A stretch of 64,000 nucleotides of DNA, from contig NZ_JAAVUS010000002.1 in the NCBI RefSeq assembly GCF_018449525.1, positions 248,001 to 312,000 of the forward strand, in the 5' to 3' direction. The DNA is from Bradyrhizobium sp. dw_78. Lineage in GTDB: Bacteria; Pseudomonadota; Alphaproteobacteria; Rhizobiales; Xanthobacteraceae. A program made the translations under genes and the position numbers. Below the pieces are notes generated by a model. It had not been told where the DNA came from. It did not search any database and saw only the letters and a list, made by a program, of their open reading frames with translations. Each line of letters starts with the position of its first letter. Positions within the stretch are counted from its first letter, which is position 1. This document shows positions 53,049-61,554 of the stretch, piece after piece.

Positions 53049-53887
53049 CAGATGAAAGCGTACCGAAAGACGATCGCCAGCTTGGCGAGCTTGTTGAGAC
53101 GCACCGCCGGCCGCGGCAGCGCGAAGCCTCTCGCGACCAGCCGTTCGAGTATCGCTCGATAATATTTCGACATGATGCGCGGCGCTCGCACCACCCGCCG
53201 CGGATTCCGGCTCATGATTTCGTCGGCCTTTTCAAAATGACCGCGCGCACGCTCGACCAGCGACGCGCAGACCTTCGGCAGCGCCCGATCGGCCGCGACC
53301 TTGAGCGGGTCATCGCCGGTGATGCCGACATGCAGCAGGGTCTCGCGCGGCAGATAGAGGCGGCCGATGGCCGCGTCCTCATCGATATCGCGCAGGATGT
53401 TGGTCAATTGCAGTGCGCGACCGAGGTGATGCGCCAGCAGGATACCGTCATTTTCCGCAAGGCCGAACACCCGCACCGACAGCCGCCCGACCGCGCTCGC
53501 CACGCGGTCGCAATAGAGATCGAGCGTAGCGAGGTCGGGCGCCCGGATATCCTGCGGGATATCCATCTCCATGCCGTCGATGATGGCCAGAAAATCCTCG
53601 CGCTTCAGGTCGAAGCGGCGGACCGAGGCGACGTAATCCCACAACCGCGCCGGAGGGCGGCCCTGATACAGCGCATCGATATCGTCACGCCATTGCTGGA
53701 TCGCGGCCAGCCGTTCCGGCCGCGGCCCCTCGGAATCGGCGATATCGTCGACCTGCCGGCAGAAGCTGTAGATCTGGAACATCGCCTCGCGCTGTTCGCG
53801 CGGCAGAATCCGCATCGCCGCATAGAACGAGCTGCCGGACGCGGTTGTCCCGTAATTCGCGTTGGCCGCCGCCGCCTCAAGCGTCAT
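53048..53887 (-). CDS. hpnD: HpnD, presqualene diphosphate synthase
   Basis: This 279-residue trans-isoprenyl diphosphate synthase of the squalene/phytoene type joins two farnesyl diphosphates to presqualene diphosphate. Two aspartate-rich motifs are visible: QVDDIADSEG (D47, D48, D51) and NILRDIDEDAAIGR (D167, D171). The start, MTLEAAAANANYGTTASGSS, overlaps the hpnC stop (ATGA). Later parts such as GRLYLPRETLLHVGI match the HpnD family. It forms the middle of hpnC-D-E. Confidence 0.94.
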   Translation of the reverse strand: MTLEAAAANANYGTTASGSSFYAAMRILPREQREAMFQIYSFCRQVDDIADSEGPRPERLAAIQQWRDDIDALYQGRPPARLWDYVASVRRFDLKREDFLAIIDGMEMDIPQDIRAPDLATLDLYCDRVASAVGRLSVRVFGLAENDGILLAHHLGRALQLTNILRDIDEDAAIGRLYLPRETLLHVGITGDDPLKVAADRALPKVCASLVERARGHFEKADEIMSRNPRRVVRAPRIMSKYYRAILERLVARGFALPRPAVRLNKLAKLAIVFRYAFI

Positions 53888-54762
53888 GCGCCGGCCGCGG
53901 GATTGGACACGGGCCGGCGTCCGACCGCGCGCCGCGCCATTTCGCCGGCCATGCCGCCGGCGCTGTAGGCCAGCAGTTCGAGCGGTCCCAGATGCACACG
54001 CTGGCTCAAGGGGTCGCGCAGCTTCAGAAGCCGGACGATCCTGTCGGCAAAACTCTGGATCACCGAAATCTCGAGCCCGAGCCGGAAATCCCTCACTTCG
54101 GCGCTCAGCGATTTGCTTTCGTCGAGCAGCGTCCCGGTCCGCACCGCGAGCGAATGCAGACATTGCAACAACGGCGCCGGCGCCCGCTCTTTTCCAAGAT
54201 CCTCGACGTAAGCCCCGGCGGCGGCGAGCGCGTCCAGGGGAAGATAGACGCGGTTGAGATCCTTGTAGTCCTTGGCGCAGTCCTGGAGATGGTTGTTGAT
54301 CTGCAAGCCGGCGCACAGCGCGTCGGAAGCCGCCCAGGTCGAAGTGCTTTCGCCGTGAACGTCGAGCATGAAACGCCCGACCGGCATCGCCGAATAGCGG
54401 CAATAATGAATCACTTCGTCCCAGTTCTCGTAGCGCAGCTTGGTCACGTCCATCCGGAACGCGGTCAGCACGTCGAGCGCATGGCGCGGCGGCATCGCGC
54501 GTTCCGCCAGCGCGCGGCGGAGGTTGACGGCTTCGGGCTGGCTGTCGCCCTGCCCGAGCAATTCGGCCTCGAGCAGATCGAGATAAGCGAGCTTGTCGCG
54601 CTCTCCCAGCGTCGCATGGTCGGCGATATCGTCGGCGGTCCTGACGAAATTGTAGAAGGCCAGGATCAGCGCCCGGTGACGCCGATGAATGATCCACGAC
54701 GCGACGGGAAAATTCTCGTCGCGGTGAGTCTTGCCGGATCGCAATTCGCTCGCGGTGGTCAT
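53884..54762 (-). CDS. hpnC: HpnC, hydroxysqualene synthase
   Basis: This 292-residue squalene synthase-like enzyme turns presqualene diphosphate into hydroxysqualene. The substrate-binding motifs are RTADDIADHA (D44, D45, D48) and NNHLQDCAKDYKDLNR (D161, D165). The start is MTTASELRSGKTHRDENFPV, where HRDENFPVAS is a family hallmark. It is the first gene of the hpnC-D-E-shc-G operon. No strong promoter or ribosome site could be picked upstream, and the 230 bases to the next gene presumably hold it. Confidence 0.94.
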   Translation of the reverse strand: MTTASELRSGKTHRDENFPVASWIIHRRHRALILAFYNFVRTADDIADHATLGERDKLAYLDLLEAELLGQGDSQPEAVNLRRALAERAMPPRHALDVLTAFRMDVTKLRYENWDEVIHYCRYSAMPVGRFMLDVHGESTSTWAASDALCAGLQINNHLQDCAKDYKDLNRVYLPLDALAAAGAYVEDLGKERAPAPLLQCLHSLAVRTGTLLDESKSLSAEVRDFRLGLEISVIQSFADRIVRLLKLRDPLSQRVHLGPLELLAYSAGGMAGEMARRAVGRRPVSNPAAGA

Positions 54763-54996
54763 CGGGAACTAACTACATTCATCGGGTGGATTCGGGCGCA
54801 GCGGCAGTCCCGCGCATGCCAATGGACCGCAGGCCCCATATAGGGGAATACGCCGCCAAAACCAATGCCGTCTGCGATGGCCCACAGGGTTGAGCCCGAG
54901 ACCTGGGCCTGTGACTTGAACCTGTGACTCGAGCCGTGTCCGAATGGCGCCGGTCCAAGAGCTCGCAGCTGCGAATGACGCGCCGCGAATGCAGCC

Positions 54997-55230
54997 CTAT
55001 TGCCCGTGGCTCTTCAGCACCTGATCACACGCCTTGGATATCTTCGGCCGGTTCTCCTTGAGGCACGCCAGAATGACGAAATCCCCCTGATCCATCAGTT
55101 TGCGGCAGAAGCGCTCGACATCGCGCGTGCAGGCTTCCTGCTCCTGCGGGGTACCGCTGCGCTGCTGAGCCATCGCACCGGTCGAAACGGATACCGACAG
55201 CAGGGTGAGCGCGAGAAAAAACTTATGCAT
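54997..55230 (-). CDS. Small exported cysteine-rich-repeat protein
   Basis: This 77-residue protein has a clear signal peptide (LALTLLSVSVSTGAMAQ). The mature part has four cysteines spaced as in cysteine-rich GLG1-type repeats: EACTRDVERFCRKLMDQGDF and then ILACLKENRPKISKACDQVL. I recall many similar small periplasmic proteins in Bradyrhizobium. Function is unknown. Confidence 0.8.
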   Translation of the reverse strand: MHKFFLALTLLSVSVSTGAMAQQRSGTPQEQEACTRDVERFCRKLMDQGDFVILACLKENRPKISKACDQVLKSHGQ

Positions 55231-55759
55231 TTTGTTCCTTTATTATTGTAAGCGCGGAGCATCCCCATCCCCGATAGCACGGGGCCGAGCGGGAAAGCTC
55301 ACTTGGATTGAACGCCACGACCGCAGCGGCGAGTGAACCAAAGGCGCTGGTAAATGCGGCCAAATTTGCGGCGGCAGCGCATCGAATACCGGGCCTTGCC
55401 AGCGAACTCAATCGGGATCGCAATTAATTGATATCAAAGGACTATTTTATCCCCTATCTTTTCCCCCGACCGCCAGCCGGTCGCATGGTCCCGACAGACG
55501 GCTCTGCCTCATTGTCCAAATTCCGCGAATATCTGAAATTTTTTTGACGCCGACGGACAAAAAAGGTCCTTCGCCGGCGTCCGGTTTGTGTATCTTGCGG
55601 CGCCGATGCGGCGCCGATGCGGCGACCGATGGCAGCAATTACGTGGCAGCAAGTACATGGCGATCGCCGGTTGAACCTAACGCAGAACGTCAACACTAAA
55701 CTTCCGACGCGGCGAGACTTTTCTTGCCCGCGTTCGCCGATTGAACAGGAAAAATCGAT
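55231..55759. other. Intergenic region without supported gene
   Basis: About 530 bases lie between two divergent genes for exported proteins. A short tandem motif, GCGGCGCCGAT twice and then GCGGCGACCGAT, lies at about 55597-55630. An 80-residue minus frame across 55454-55696 has no family character. AT-rich patches near 55425-55460 and 55535-55560 may contain promoters. Confidence 0.4.
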
Positions 55760-56263
55760 ATGAGACGGTTTGCTTCCAGCCTGTTTGGACAGACGATCAA
55801 GGCTGCAACTCTCGGCGCCGCGCTGATGTTGTCGATGCCGGCAAGCGAGGCGCAGTCGCCCGCTCCCTTTGCCGGTTTTGACGGCGCATGGTCGGGCACC
55901 GGCACGGTTGCGCTTTCGGACGGAACCACCGAGCGCATCCGCTGCAAGGCCGATTACAAGGTTAATGGCGGCGGACTAAGCCTCAAGCAAAGCCTGCGCT
56001 GCGCCAGCGACAGTTACAAGTTCGATCTGAGCAGCGACGTCACCAGCCAGGGCGGGCGTATTTCCGGTAACTGGGCCGAGGCAAGCCGGAATGTGTTCGG
56101 CAATCTGCAGGGCACGGCCGGCGGCGGCCAGATCGAGGTATTTGTCGAGGCCAATGGCTTCGCGGCCAACCTGACTTTGCGGACCACCGGCAACCGGCAG
56201 ACCGTGCAGATCAGTTCCAAGGGCGAGATTCGCGGCGTGAACATCACGATGGTGAAGAGCTAG
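55760..56263 (+). CDS. Exported protein of unknown function
   Basis: This 167-residue protein has a signal sequence (IKAATLGAALMLSMPASEAQ). The mature part is a beta-rich domain (AGFDGAWSGTGTVALSDGTT; ERIRCKADYKVNGGGLSLKQ; RISGNWAEASRNVFGNLQGT) with one pair of cysteines in RIRCKAD and LRCASDS. It resembles short lipocalin-like rhizobial periplasmic proteins, but I cannot name the family. It is convergent with the RND gene on the right. Confidence 0.7.
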   Translation: MRRFASSLFGQTIKAATLGAALMLSMPASEAQSPAPFAGFDGAWSGTGTVALSDGTTERIRCKADYKVNGGGLSLKQSLRCASDSYKFDLSSDVTSQGGRISGNWAEASRNVFGNLQGTAGGGQIEVFVEANGFAANLTLRTTGNRQTVQISSKGEIRGVNITMVKS

Positions 56264-56283
56264 TCCGAACAGCTGGTCCAAAA

Positions 56284-56324
56284 GCGTTTTCGAGCGAGCC
56301 GCTACCCACTTCGCTCGAAAACGC
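56284..56324. repeat. Palindromic partial repeat, copy 4, between convergent genes
   Basis: GCGTTTTCGAGCGA at 56284-56297 and its exact inverse TCGCTCGAAAACGC at 56311-56324 form a 14-bp stem. It is made of the end block of the same dispersed repeat in both orientations and may act as a terminator. Confidence 0.7.
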
Positions 56325-56333
56325 GACGGCTTC

Positions 56334-58715
56334 TCACTCCGCCGCCTTGGCCTGCCCCGCGGTGCCGCCGCGGAGCCGATGCGACAGGTTGATCAGGAAC
56401 ATCGAGGTCGGGCGCAGGATAAAGAGGTCCGCGACCAGGGCCGCAACCATCGCGAACGCGCTGAGCCAGCCGAACAGGCGCAGCGACGGCAGATCGGAAA
56501 ACACCGTCACCACCAGGCCGCAGGCCAGCACGACCGTGGTCAGGATCAACGCCGGACCGACCAGCACGGTTGCTCGTTCGACCGCCTTCTCCGGACTGAC
56601 GCCCGGCGTGGTCTCGAGCCGCAGCCGGTTCAGGAAATGTATCGTCGCGCTCAATCCCAGCCCGAACGACACGGTCAGCGCGACGACACTGGCGAATTGC
56701 AGCCCCTCGCCGAGCAGCCACAGCATCGTGCCCGACAAAACGACCGGGAAAATACCGGGCAGGATGCAGGAGAACATCACCACCACGGAGCGGAACGCCA
56801 GCCCGATGAAGATCGCGACCAGCGCGAATTCGATGGTCAGGCCGCGGTTGAGCTTCTCGATCATGTTGGCGCTGTTGCGCGCGGCGATCGCCGAAAGACC
56901 AGTGACGGCGATCTCATAGCCCGGATGTTTCTGGCGGACCACATTCAGCGTGGTATCGAGCTTGTCGACCACGGGCAGGATCTGGCTCGAATCGAGATCC
57001 GGCACCCTGCCCGACACCACCACGGCGTCCTGGTCGGCCGAGATGAAGCGCCGGACCAGATGCTCCGGAATCAGATTGACGTATTCCTTCAGCGTCGCGA
57101 CGTCGCCGCTGCCGGCCTTCTGGGCCAACCAGCGCCGCAGCGTCTCCAGCGACCAGACATTGCCGACCCCCGCCTGGGTTTCGACGGTGGCGTGAACATC
57201 CGCAATCGTCTGCAACGTCTCCGGCGAATAGAGCGATTCACCCTTGGGGAATTCGATGAGAACGTCGATCGGGTTGGCGCCGGTCAGCTTGGCGTCAAGA
57301 CGCCCGCTCGCCGCGACCGCCTGCTGCTTGTCCGGCACCTGATCGGCGAGCCGGTAGCGCGGTTGCAGATTGCCATAGATCCCGGCCAGACCGCCGACGA
57401 CGATCAGGGCGATCAGGCTGAACAGGCCGGGGCGGCCGACCATGCGCACCGCGATCCAGTAGCAGAAATTGCGCAGCGTCTGAACGCCGAGGTCCGCGCT
57501 GCGGAACTTGACAGCGAAAACATTCTCGTTGCGCACCAGCAGCACGCCGAACACCGGCACCAGCGACAGCACCGCGATCAGCGCGATGATGGTGGCCGCC
57601 AGTCCCGCCTCGCCGAATTTGCGGATCAGATCGGAATCGGAAAATTGCAGGGCGATAAACGAGATCCCGGCGGTGGCGTGGGTGAGCACGCAGGCCGGAC
57701 CGACCACCAGCACGGCGTTCTTGAACGCGGTGAATTTATCCTGGCCCGCGATCAGGCGGTCGCGCGCCGCAAAAGTCAGCTGCATCGAGTCCGAAAAGCT
57801 GATCACCATGATGAGCGGCGTCATCACGTTCAGGAACATATTGAGGTTGAAATTGGCCCATCCGAGGGCGCCGAGCGCGAGCAGGATCGCGATCATCGGC
57901 GGGAAAGCCGCGATGATCATGAACGATATCTTGCGGAAGAAGATGATCGCAATGATGCATCCGGCCAGGATGCCGAGGATGTTATAGGTCAGACCGTCGC
58001 GCTCGACCGCGTTGCGGATTTCGAGCTGCATGACCGGCACGCCGGACAATTCGGCCTTGAGGCCGGAGCCCGCGAGGTCTTCCGCCATCAATTGCCTGAT
58101 ATCGCCGACCGTCTTGCCGAGCTTGTTGCTCGCGACCACGTCGGGCTCGAGCGACAACACCACCAGCGCCAGCGTGCCGTCTTCGGACAACAGCTTGCCG
58201 CGGATGATCTCGTTGCTTTTGACGGTCTCGATGAACTTGTCGTAGTCGGCGCCCTGCGGCAGTTCGTTGGGGAACAGCGCGGCGGGCAGCTTGCCCGGCG
58301 CCGGCGCCTGCCGGGACGAGAACAGCGAGATCAGGCCGCGGGTGCCGTCGACCAGTTGCAGATCGGTGACGAGATCGCGCAGCTTTTCGAGATTGCCGCG
58401 CTCCAGCAGCGTCTTGCCTTCGACCACGACCAGGACGTCGAACTCGGTCGCCGGGAAGCGCTTGGTCTCGGCTTCATATTGCTGGTAGTCCTTGGAATTG
58501 GAACGGAACAGCTGGCTCAGCGAATCGTCGATCTTGATGCGCTGGATGCCGAAGATCGCGCCGACGATCAGGGCGGCGAGGATGAGGCAGGACAGGATCG
58601 GGGCCCGGACGGCGATGAGGCCGATCCGCTCCAGCCCGAACGCGATGCTGGGCCCGCTCGGCGGCTGTTCGGCCTTCTGGACATGGACTTCACTGTCACT
58701 GTTCTTGTCGAGCAT
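56334..58715 (-). CDS. MMPL/RND-superfamily exporter, HpnN-like
   Basis: This 793-residue membrane protein has two halves, each with a periplasmic loop and a bundle of membrane helices (ILGILAGCIIAIIFFRKISF; MVISFSDSMQLTFAARDRLI; LVAIFIGLAFRSVVVMFSCI). The layout is that of the MMPL/HpnN lipid exporters, but the sequence differs from hpnN. Its position between the hpn operon and the hpnP unit suggests a lipid or hopanoid cargo, which is an inference. I chose the ATG at 58715, preceded by GGACAAGG; a GTG at 58733 would add six residues. No adaptor gene is adjacent. Confidence 0.85.
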   Translation of the reverse strand: MLDKNSDSEVHVQKAEQPPSGPSIAFGLERIGLIAVRAPILSCLILAALIVGAIFGIQRIKIDDSLSQLFRSNSKDYQQYEAETKRFPATEFDVLVVVEGKTLLERGNLEKLRDLVTDLQLVDGTRGLISLFSSRQAPAPGKLPAALFPNELPQGADYDKFIETVKSNEIIRGKLLSEDGTLALVVLSLEPDVVASNKLGKTVGDIRQLMAEDLAGSGLKAELSGVPVMQLEIRNAVERDGLTYNILGILAGCIIAIIFFRKISFMIIAAFPPMIAILLALGALGWANFNLNMFLNVMTPLIMVISFSDSMQLTFAARDRLIAGQDKFTAFKNAVLVVGPACVLTHATAGISFIALQFSDSDLIRKFGEAGLAATIIALIAVLSLVPVFGVLLVRNENVFAVKFRSADLGVQTLRNFCYWIAVRMVGRPGLFSLIALIVVGGLAGIYGNLQPRYRLADQVPDKQQAVAASGRLDAKLTGANPIDVLIEFPKGESLYSPETLQTIADVHATVETQAGVGNVWSLETLRRWLAQKAGSGDVATLKEYVNLIPEHLVRRFISADQDAVVVSGRVPDLDSSQILPVVDKLDTTLNVVRQKHPGYEIAVTGLSAIAARNSANMIEKLNRGLTIEFALVAIFIGLAFRSVVVMFSCILPGIFPVVLSGTMLWLLGEGLQFASVVALTVSFGLGLSATIHFLNRLRLETTPGVSPEKAVERATVLVGPALILTTVVLACGLVVTVFSDLPSLRLFGWLSAFAMVAALVADLFILRPTSMFLINLSHRLRGGTAGQAKAAE

Positions 58716-58779
58716 GCCTTGTCCAATTCTCACATCAGCTCAATTTGTATAGCGCGGGTTCCGGGGCGCGAATGCGGCC

Positions 58780-58915
58780 TCAAAGCGGCCGTGTCCGATC
58801 GAGCGGGGAAGACGTTCTTCGAACCGTCATTCCGCTCTATTTTACTATCCGGGCACGATCTCTTCGGAAAACCGGTTTCCACTTTGCGCTACCGCGGCCC
58901 TGTCCGAACCACGCC
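58780..58915. repeat. Dispersed repeat, copy 5 (mosaic)
   Basis: The phrases CGGGCACGATCTCTTCGGAA, AACCGGTTTCCACTTTGCG and CGAACCGTCATTCCGC match parts of the common Bradyrhizobium intergenic units in a different order from copies 1-3. The rest of the 310-base gap around it (58716-59028) has no recognisable gene. Confidence 0.5.
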
Positions 58916-59028
58916 CTAGCCTTTGAAAACACGCGGAAAATTTGCTGGGCACGTGTAGCAGGTCTGCCCGGCCGGTCGCAAGCGCAGCCCTCAGCACAAA
59001 TTCGCTACCAAGGCGGGCGGCATGGACT

Positions 59029-59832
59029 TCAAATTCCGGCTTTGTCGTGTCCAGCCGCAGCGATTCGCGGCGGCTCTGCACCGCCGCTTTGGTCCTTCAG
59101 CGCCACGCCGGTGATCTGCCGGGCAAGGCCCTCGCGGACAAGCCACGCGATCTTCGAGGCGGCCTCGTCATAGCCAAGCCCGGCGCGGTGAATGTTGGAG
59201 ACACAATTACGATCGGCATCGGTGAGACCGGCTTTCGGCCCGAACGTCAGATACGCGCCGAGACTGTCGGGCGTGGAAAGGCCCGGCCGTTCGCCGATCA
59301 ACATCACCACCATGCGCGCGCCGAGAATTGCGCCGATCTCGTCGCCCAGGGCGACCCGCGCGCCGGAGGCCACGACGGCGCAGCCGATGGCGACGCCATC
59401 GGCTGCAAGCCGCGGCGGCAGGCGGCGCAGCAGCTCGATGACATGGGCGTGGACGGCCGAGGGCGACAGGCCGTCGCCGACGACCACGACCAGTTCGCAT
59501 GGCCGGTGGCCTGCCTTCGCCAGAAGCTGTTGCGACGCCTGATCGAGTATCCGTCCCAGATCGGGACGCCGGAGGTAATCCCTGCGGCTGCCGGCGCGAC
59601 TGCCGACCTCGAACGTCTCAAGACCGAGGCTGCTCAAGCGCTCGACCAAGCTGGACACGTCGAAAGCGGCATGAACGGCGTCACGGGCCCGCGCATGGTC
59701 CAGGGTAAATTCCAGCAACGCGCCGGTCGGCAGGCTTGCACCGGAGCGTCCAAGTCCGACGCGCGCCGGGGTGAGATGGCGCAGATCACGCAGCGGTCGT
59801 TCGGGCGGACCAGACATCGTCGCTATCTTCAC
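59029..59832 (-). CDS. eutC: Ethanolamine ammonia-lyase small subunit EutC
   Basis: This 267-residue subunit works with EutB to turn ethanolamine into acetaldehyde and ammonia with adenosylcobalamin. Family parts are [40 protein letters not shown] and [20 protein letters not shown], all of which are EutC hallmarks. The frame starts at a GTG that shares a base with the hpnP stop (TAGTG); an ATG at 59817 is an alternative. It is therefore translationally coupled to hpnP rather than to eutB. Confidence 0.93.
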   Translation of the reverse strand: MKIATMSGPPERPLRDLRHLTPARVGLGRSGASLPTGALLEFTLDHARARDAVHAAFDVSSLVERLSSLGLETFEVGSRAGSRRDYLRRPDLGRILDQASQQLLAKAGHRPCELVVVVGDGLSPSAVHAHVIELLRRLPPRLAADGVAIGCAVVASGARVALGDEIGAILGARMVVMLIGERPGLSTPDSLGAYLTFGPKAGLTDADRNCVSNIHRAGLGYDEAASKIAWLVREGLARQITGVALKDQSGGAEPPRIAAAGHDKAGI

Positions 59833-61421
59833 TATTCCGCCGGAACGGAAGCCTGCTGCAATTTGAGCGAATAGTAGGAAGCGTTAGTGTGCCCAACTGA
59901 GGCATCGCGCGCAAACATGATCAGATGGTGGGCGACCATCATCGAGCTGATCAGATATTCGATCTCGCCGCGGACAAGGCGCCTCAGCGCGAATTTCCAG
60001 AATTCGGGCCTGTAATCGCCGAGGATGCCGACCTTCCAGAAGATGTTGCGCAGCATGGTCAGCCCGAGCCTGATGTTTTTCCAGGACATCCGCGCCCGCG
60101 ATGGCGGCGGCTGGACCCGATGCGGATAGGTGTTTTGGATCTGGTATTCGAAGCGATCCAGCAATTTGCCGGGCTGGTAGGCGCTGCCCATGCAGGCCCG
60201 CCAGGTGGTGACGACATCCTCATAGGGCAGGCGGAAATCGACGTTGGAATCGCGGCTCTCGTCCTCGATCAGCCGGTTCTCCCGCTTCAGCCGATCCCAT
60301 AGCGGCGTCTTCGGCAGCGCCTGCAAGAGATTGATGGTCAGCAGCGGGATCTGCGACTCCTCGATGAATTCGAGCAGATGCTGTCCGGTCTCGGGCTTGT
60401 CGGTATCGAGGCCGAGAATGATGCCGGACACCACCTCCATGCCGAAATCGTTGAGCGTGTGGATCGCCTCCATGATCGGCACCGTCATGTTCTGATCCTT
60501 GTGCATCGCCTTCAGCGCCACCGGATCCGGCGTCTCGATGCCGCAGAAAACGGTCGAGAAAAACGCCTCGCGCATGCCGGCGAGGATTTCGGGACGCTTG
60601 GCGATGTTCAGCGTGGCCTCGCAGGAGAAGCGCAGGACGTAGCCGGTCTTCTTCTGCCATTCGACCAGATGCGGCAGCAGATCGAGCGCGGCCTTGCGGT
60701 TGCCGATGAAATTGTCGTCGACGAAATAGACCGAGCCGTTGACGCCGCATTCGAGCAGCCTGTCGAGTTCGGCGGTGATCTGCTGCGGCGTCTTCAGCCG
60801 CGGATTGCGGCCATACAGTCCGGGTATGTCGCAGAATTCGCACTGATAGGGGCAGCCGCTCGAATACTGGATGCTGCCGAGGAAATAGCGCCTGATCTCG
60901 GCGAGTTCATAGGCCGGAATCGGGAAGTCGGTCATCGGCAGGCGATCGAGGGTCTTCAACAGGACCTGCTGCGCAGGACGCGACGGGTCGCGCGCCAGCC
61001 GCGCGACCAGCTCGTTGGTGGCGTCACCGAGCTCGCCGACATGGAGATAGTCGAACGAGGGATAGTAATCCGGACAGGCGCTGACCGAAGGGCCGCCGAT
61101 CGCAACCGCCAGATCGAAGGCGTGCGCGCGGCGGCAGATGTCGTTCATCTGGTGACGCTGGATATGCATGCCGCTGACCAGCACGGCTTCCGCCCATTCG
61201 AAATCTTCCGCGGTGGCGCTGCGGATATTTTCGTCGATGAAGCGGACCGGCCAATGCGCCGGCAGATAGGCCGCGATCAACAGCAATCCCTGCGGCGGCA
61301 TGAAGGCCTGGACGCCGTCGGTCAGCGGATAGGCATATTCGAAGGTACCGAAAGAGGATGTGTAGCGCGGGAAGATGCACAGGATGCGGCGCGCGTTCTC
61401 TATGCCTTCAATTCGCATCAA
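59832..61421 (-). CDS. hpnP: HpnP, hopanoid C-2 methylase (B12-binding radical SAM)
   Basis: The protein has 529 residues. The N-terminal cobalamin-binding half begins [20 protein letters not shown] and includes [15 protein letters not shown] and [20 protein letters not shown]. The radical SAM cysteines are C180, C184 and C187 in [20 protein letters not shown]. HpnP methylates C-2 of hopanoids, giving 2-methylhopanoids. The phrase [20 protein letters not shown] is, from memory, typical of HpnP in Rhodopseudomonas and Bradyrhizobium. The gene lies between eutB (134-base gap) and eutC (1-base overlap). In R. palustris hpnP is under EcfG control, but no GGAAC-N16/17-CGTT site is found just upstream here. 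Confidence 0.88.
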   Translation of the reverse strand: MMRIEGIENARRILCIFPRYTSSFGTFEYAYPLTDGVQAFMPPQGLLLIAAYLPAHWPVRFIDENIRSATAEDFEWAEAVLVSGMHIQRHQMNDICRRAHAFDLAVAIGGPSVSACPDYYPSFDYLHVGELGDATNELVARLARDPSRPAQQVLLKTLDRLPMTDFPIPAYELAEIRRYFLGSIQYSSGCPYQCEFCDIPGLYGRNPRLKTPQQITAELDRLLECGVNGSVYFVDDNFIGNRKAALDLLPHLVEWQKKTGYVLRFSCEATLNIAKRPEILAGMREAFFSTVFCGIETPDPVALKAMHKDQNMTVPIMEAIHTLNDFGMEVVSGIILGLDTDKPETGQHLLEFIEESQIPLLTINLLQALPKTPLWDRLKRENRLIEDESRDSNVDFRLPYEDVVTTWRACMGSAYQPGKLLDRFEYQIQNTYPHRVQPPPSRARMSWKNIRLGLTMLRNIFWKVGILGDYRPEFWKFALRRLVRGEIEYLISSMMVAHHLIMFARDASVGHTNASYYSLKLQQASVPAE

Positions 61422-61554
61422 GCTTCCTCTGCAACCACTTGCAACAGTTCAGCTTTATCTATCCCCAAGGCTGGGGGAGAAATTCCTCAACATTGTGGCA
61501 GCCTATCAACCGATAACGCAGCGAATGGTTGCCATGCGGCGGGCTTGCGCCACG

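Noticed and set aside
55454..55696. Minus-strand open frame of 80 codons
   Set aside because: Arg-rich, no ribosome site, no similarity recalled.
56379..58919. 846-codon plus-strand open frame opposite the MMPL exporter
   Set aside because: Antisense shadow produced by high GC; composition is unlike any real protein.
61422..61554. Search for an EcfG promoter ahead of hpnP
   Set aside because: No GGAAC-N16/17-CGTT in the gap between eutB and hpnP, although hpnP is EcfG-controlled in Rhodopseudomonas palustris.
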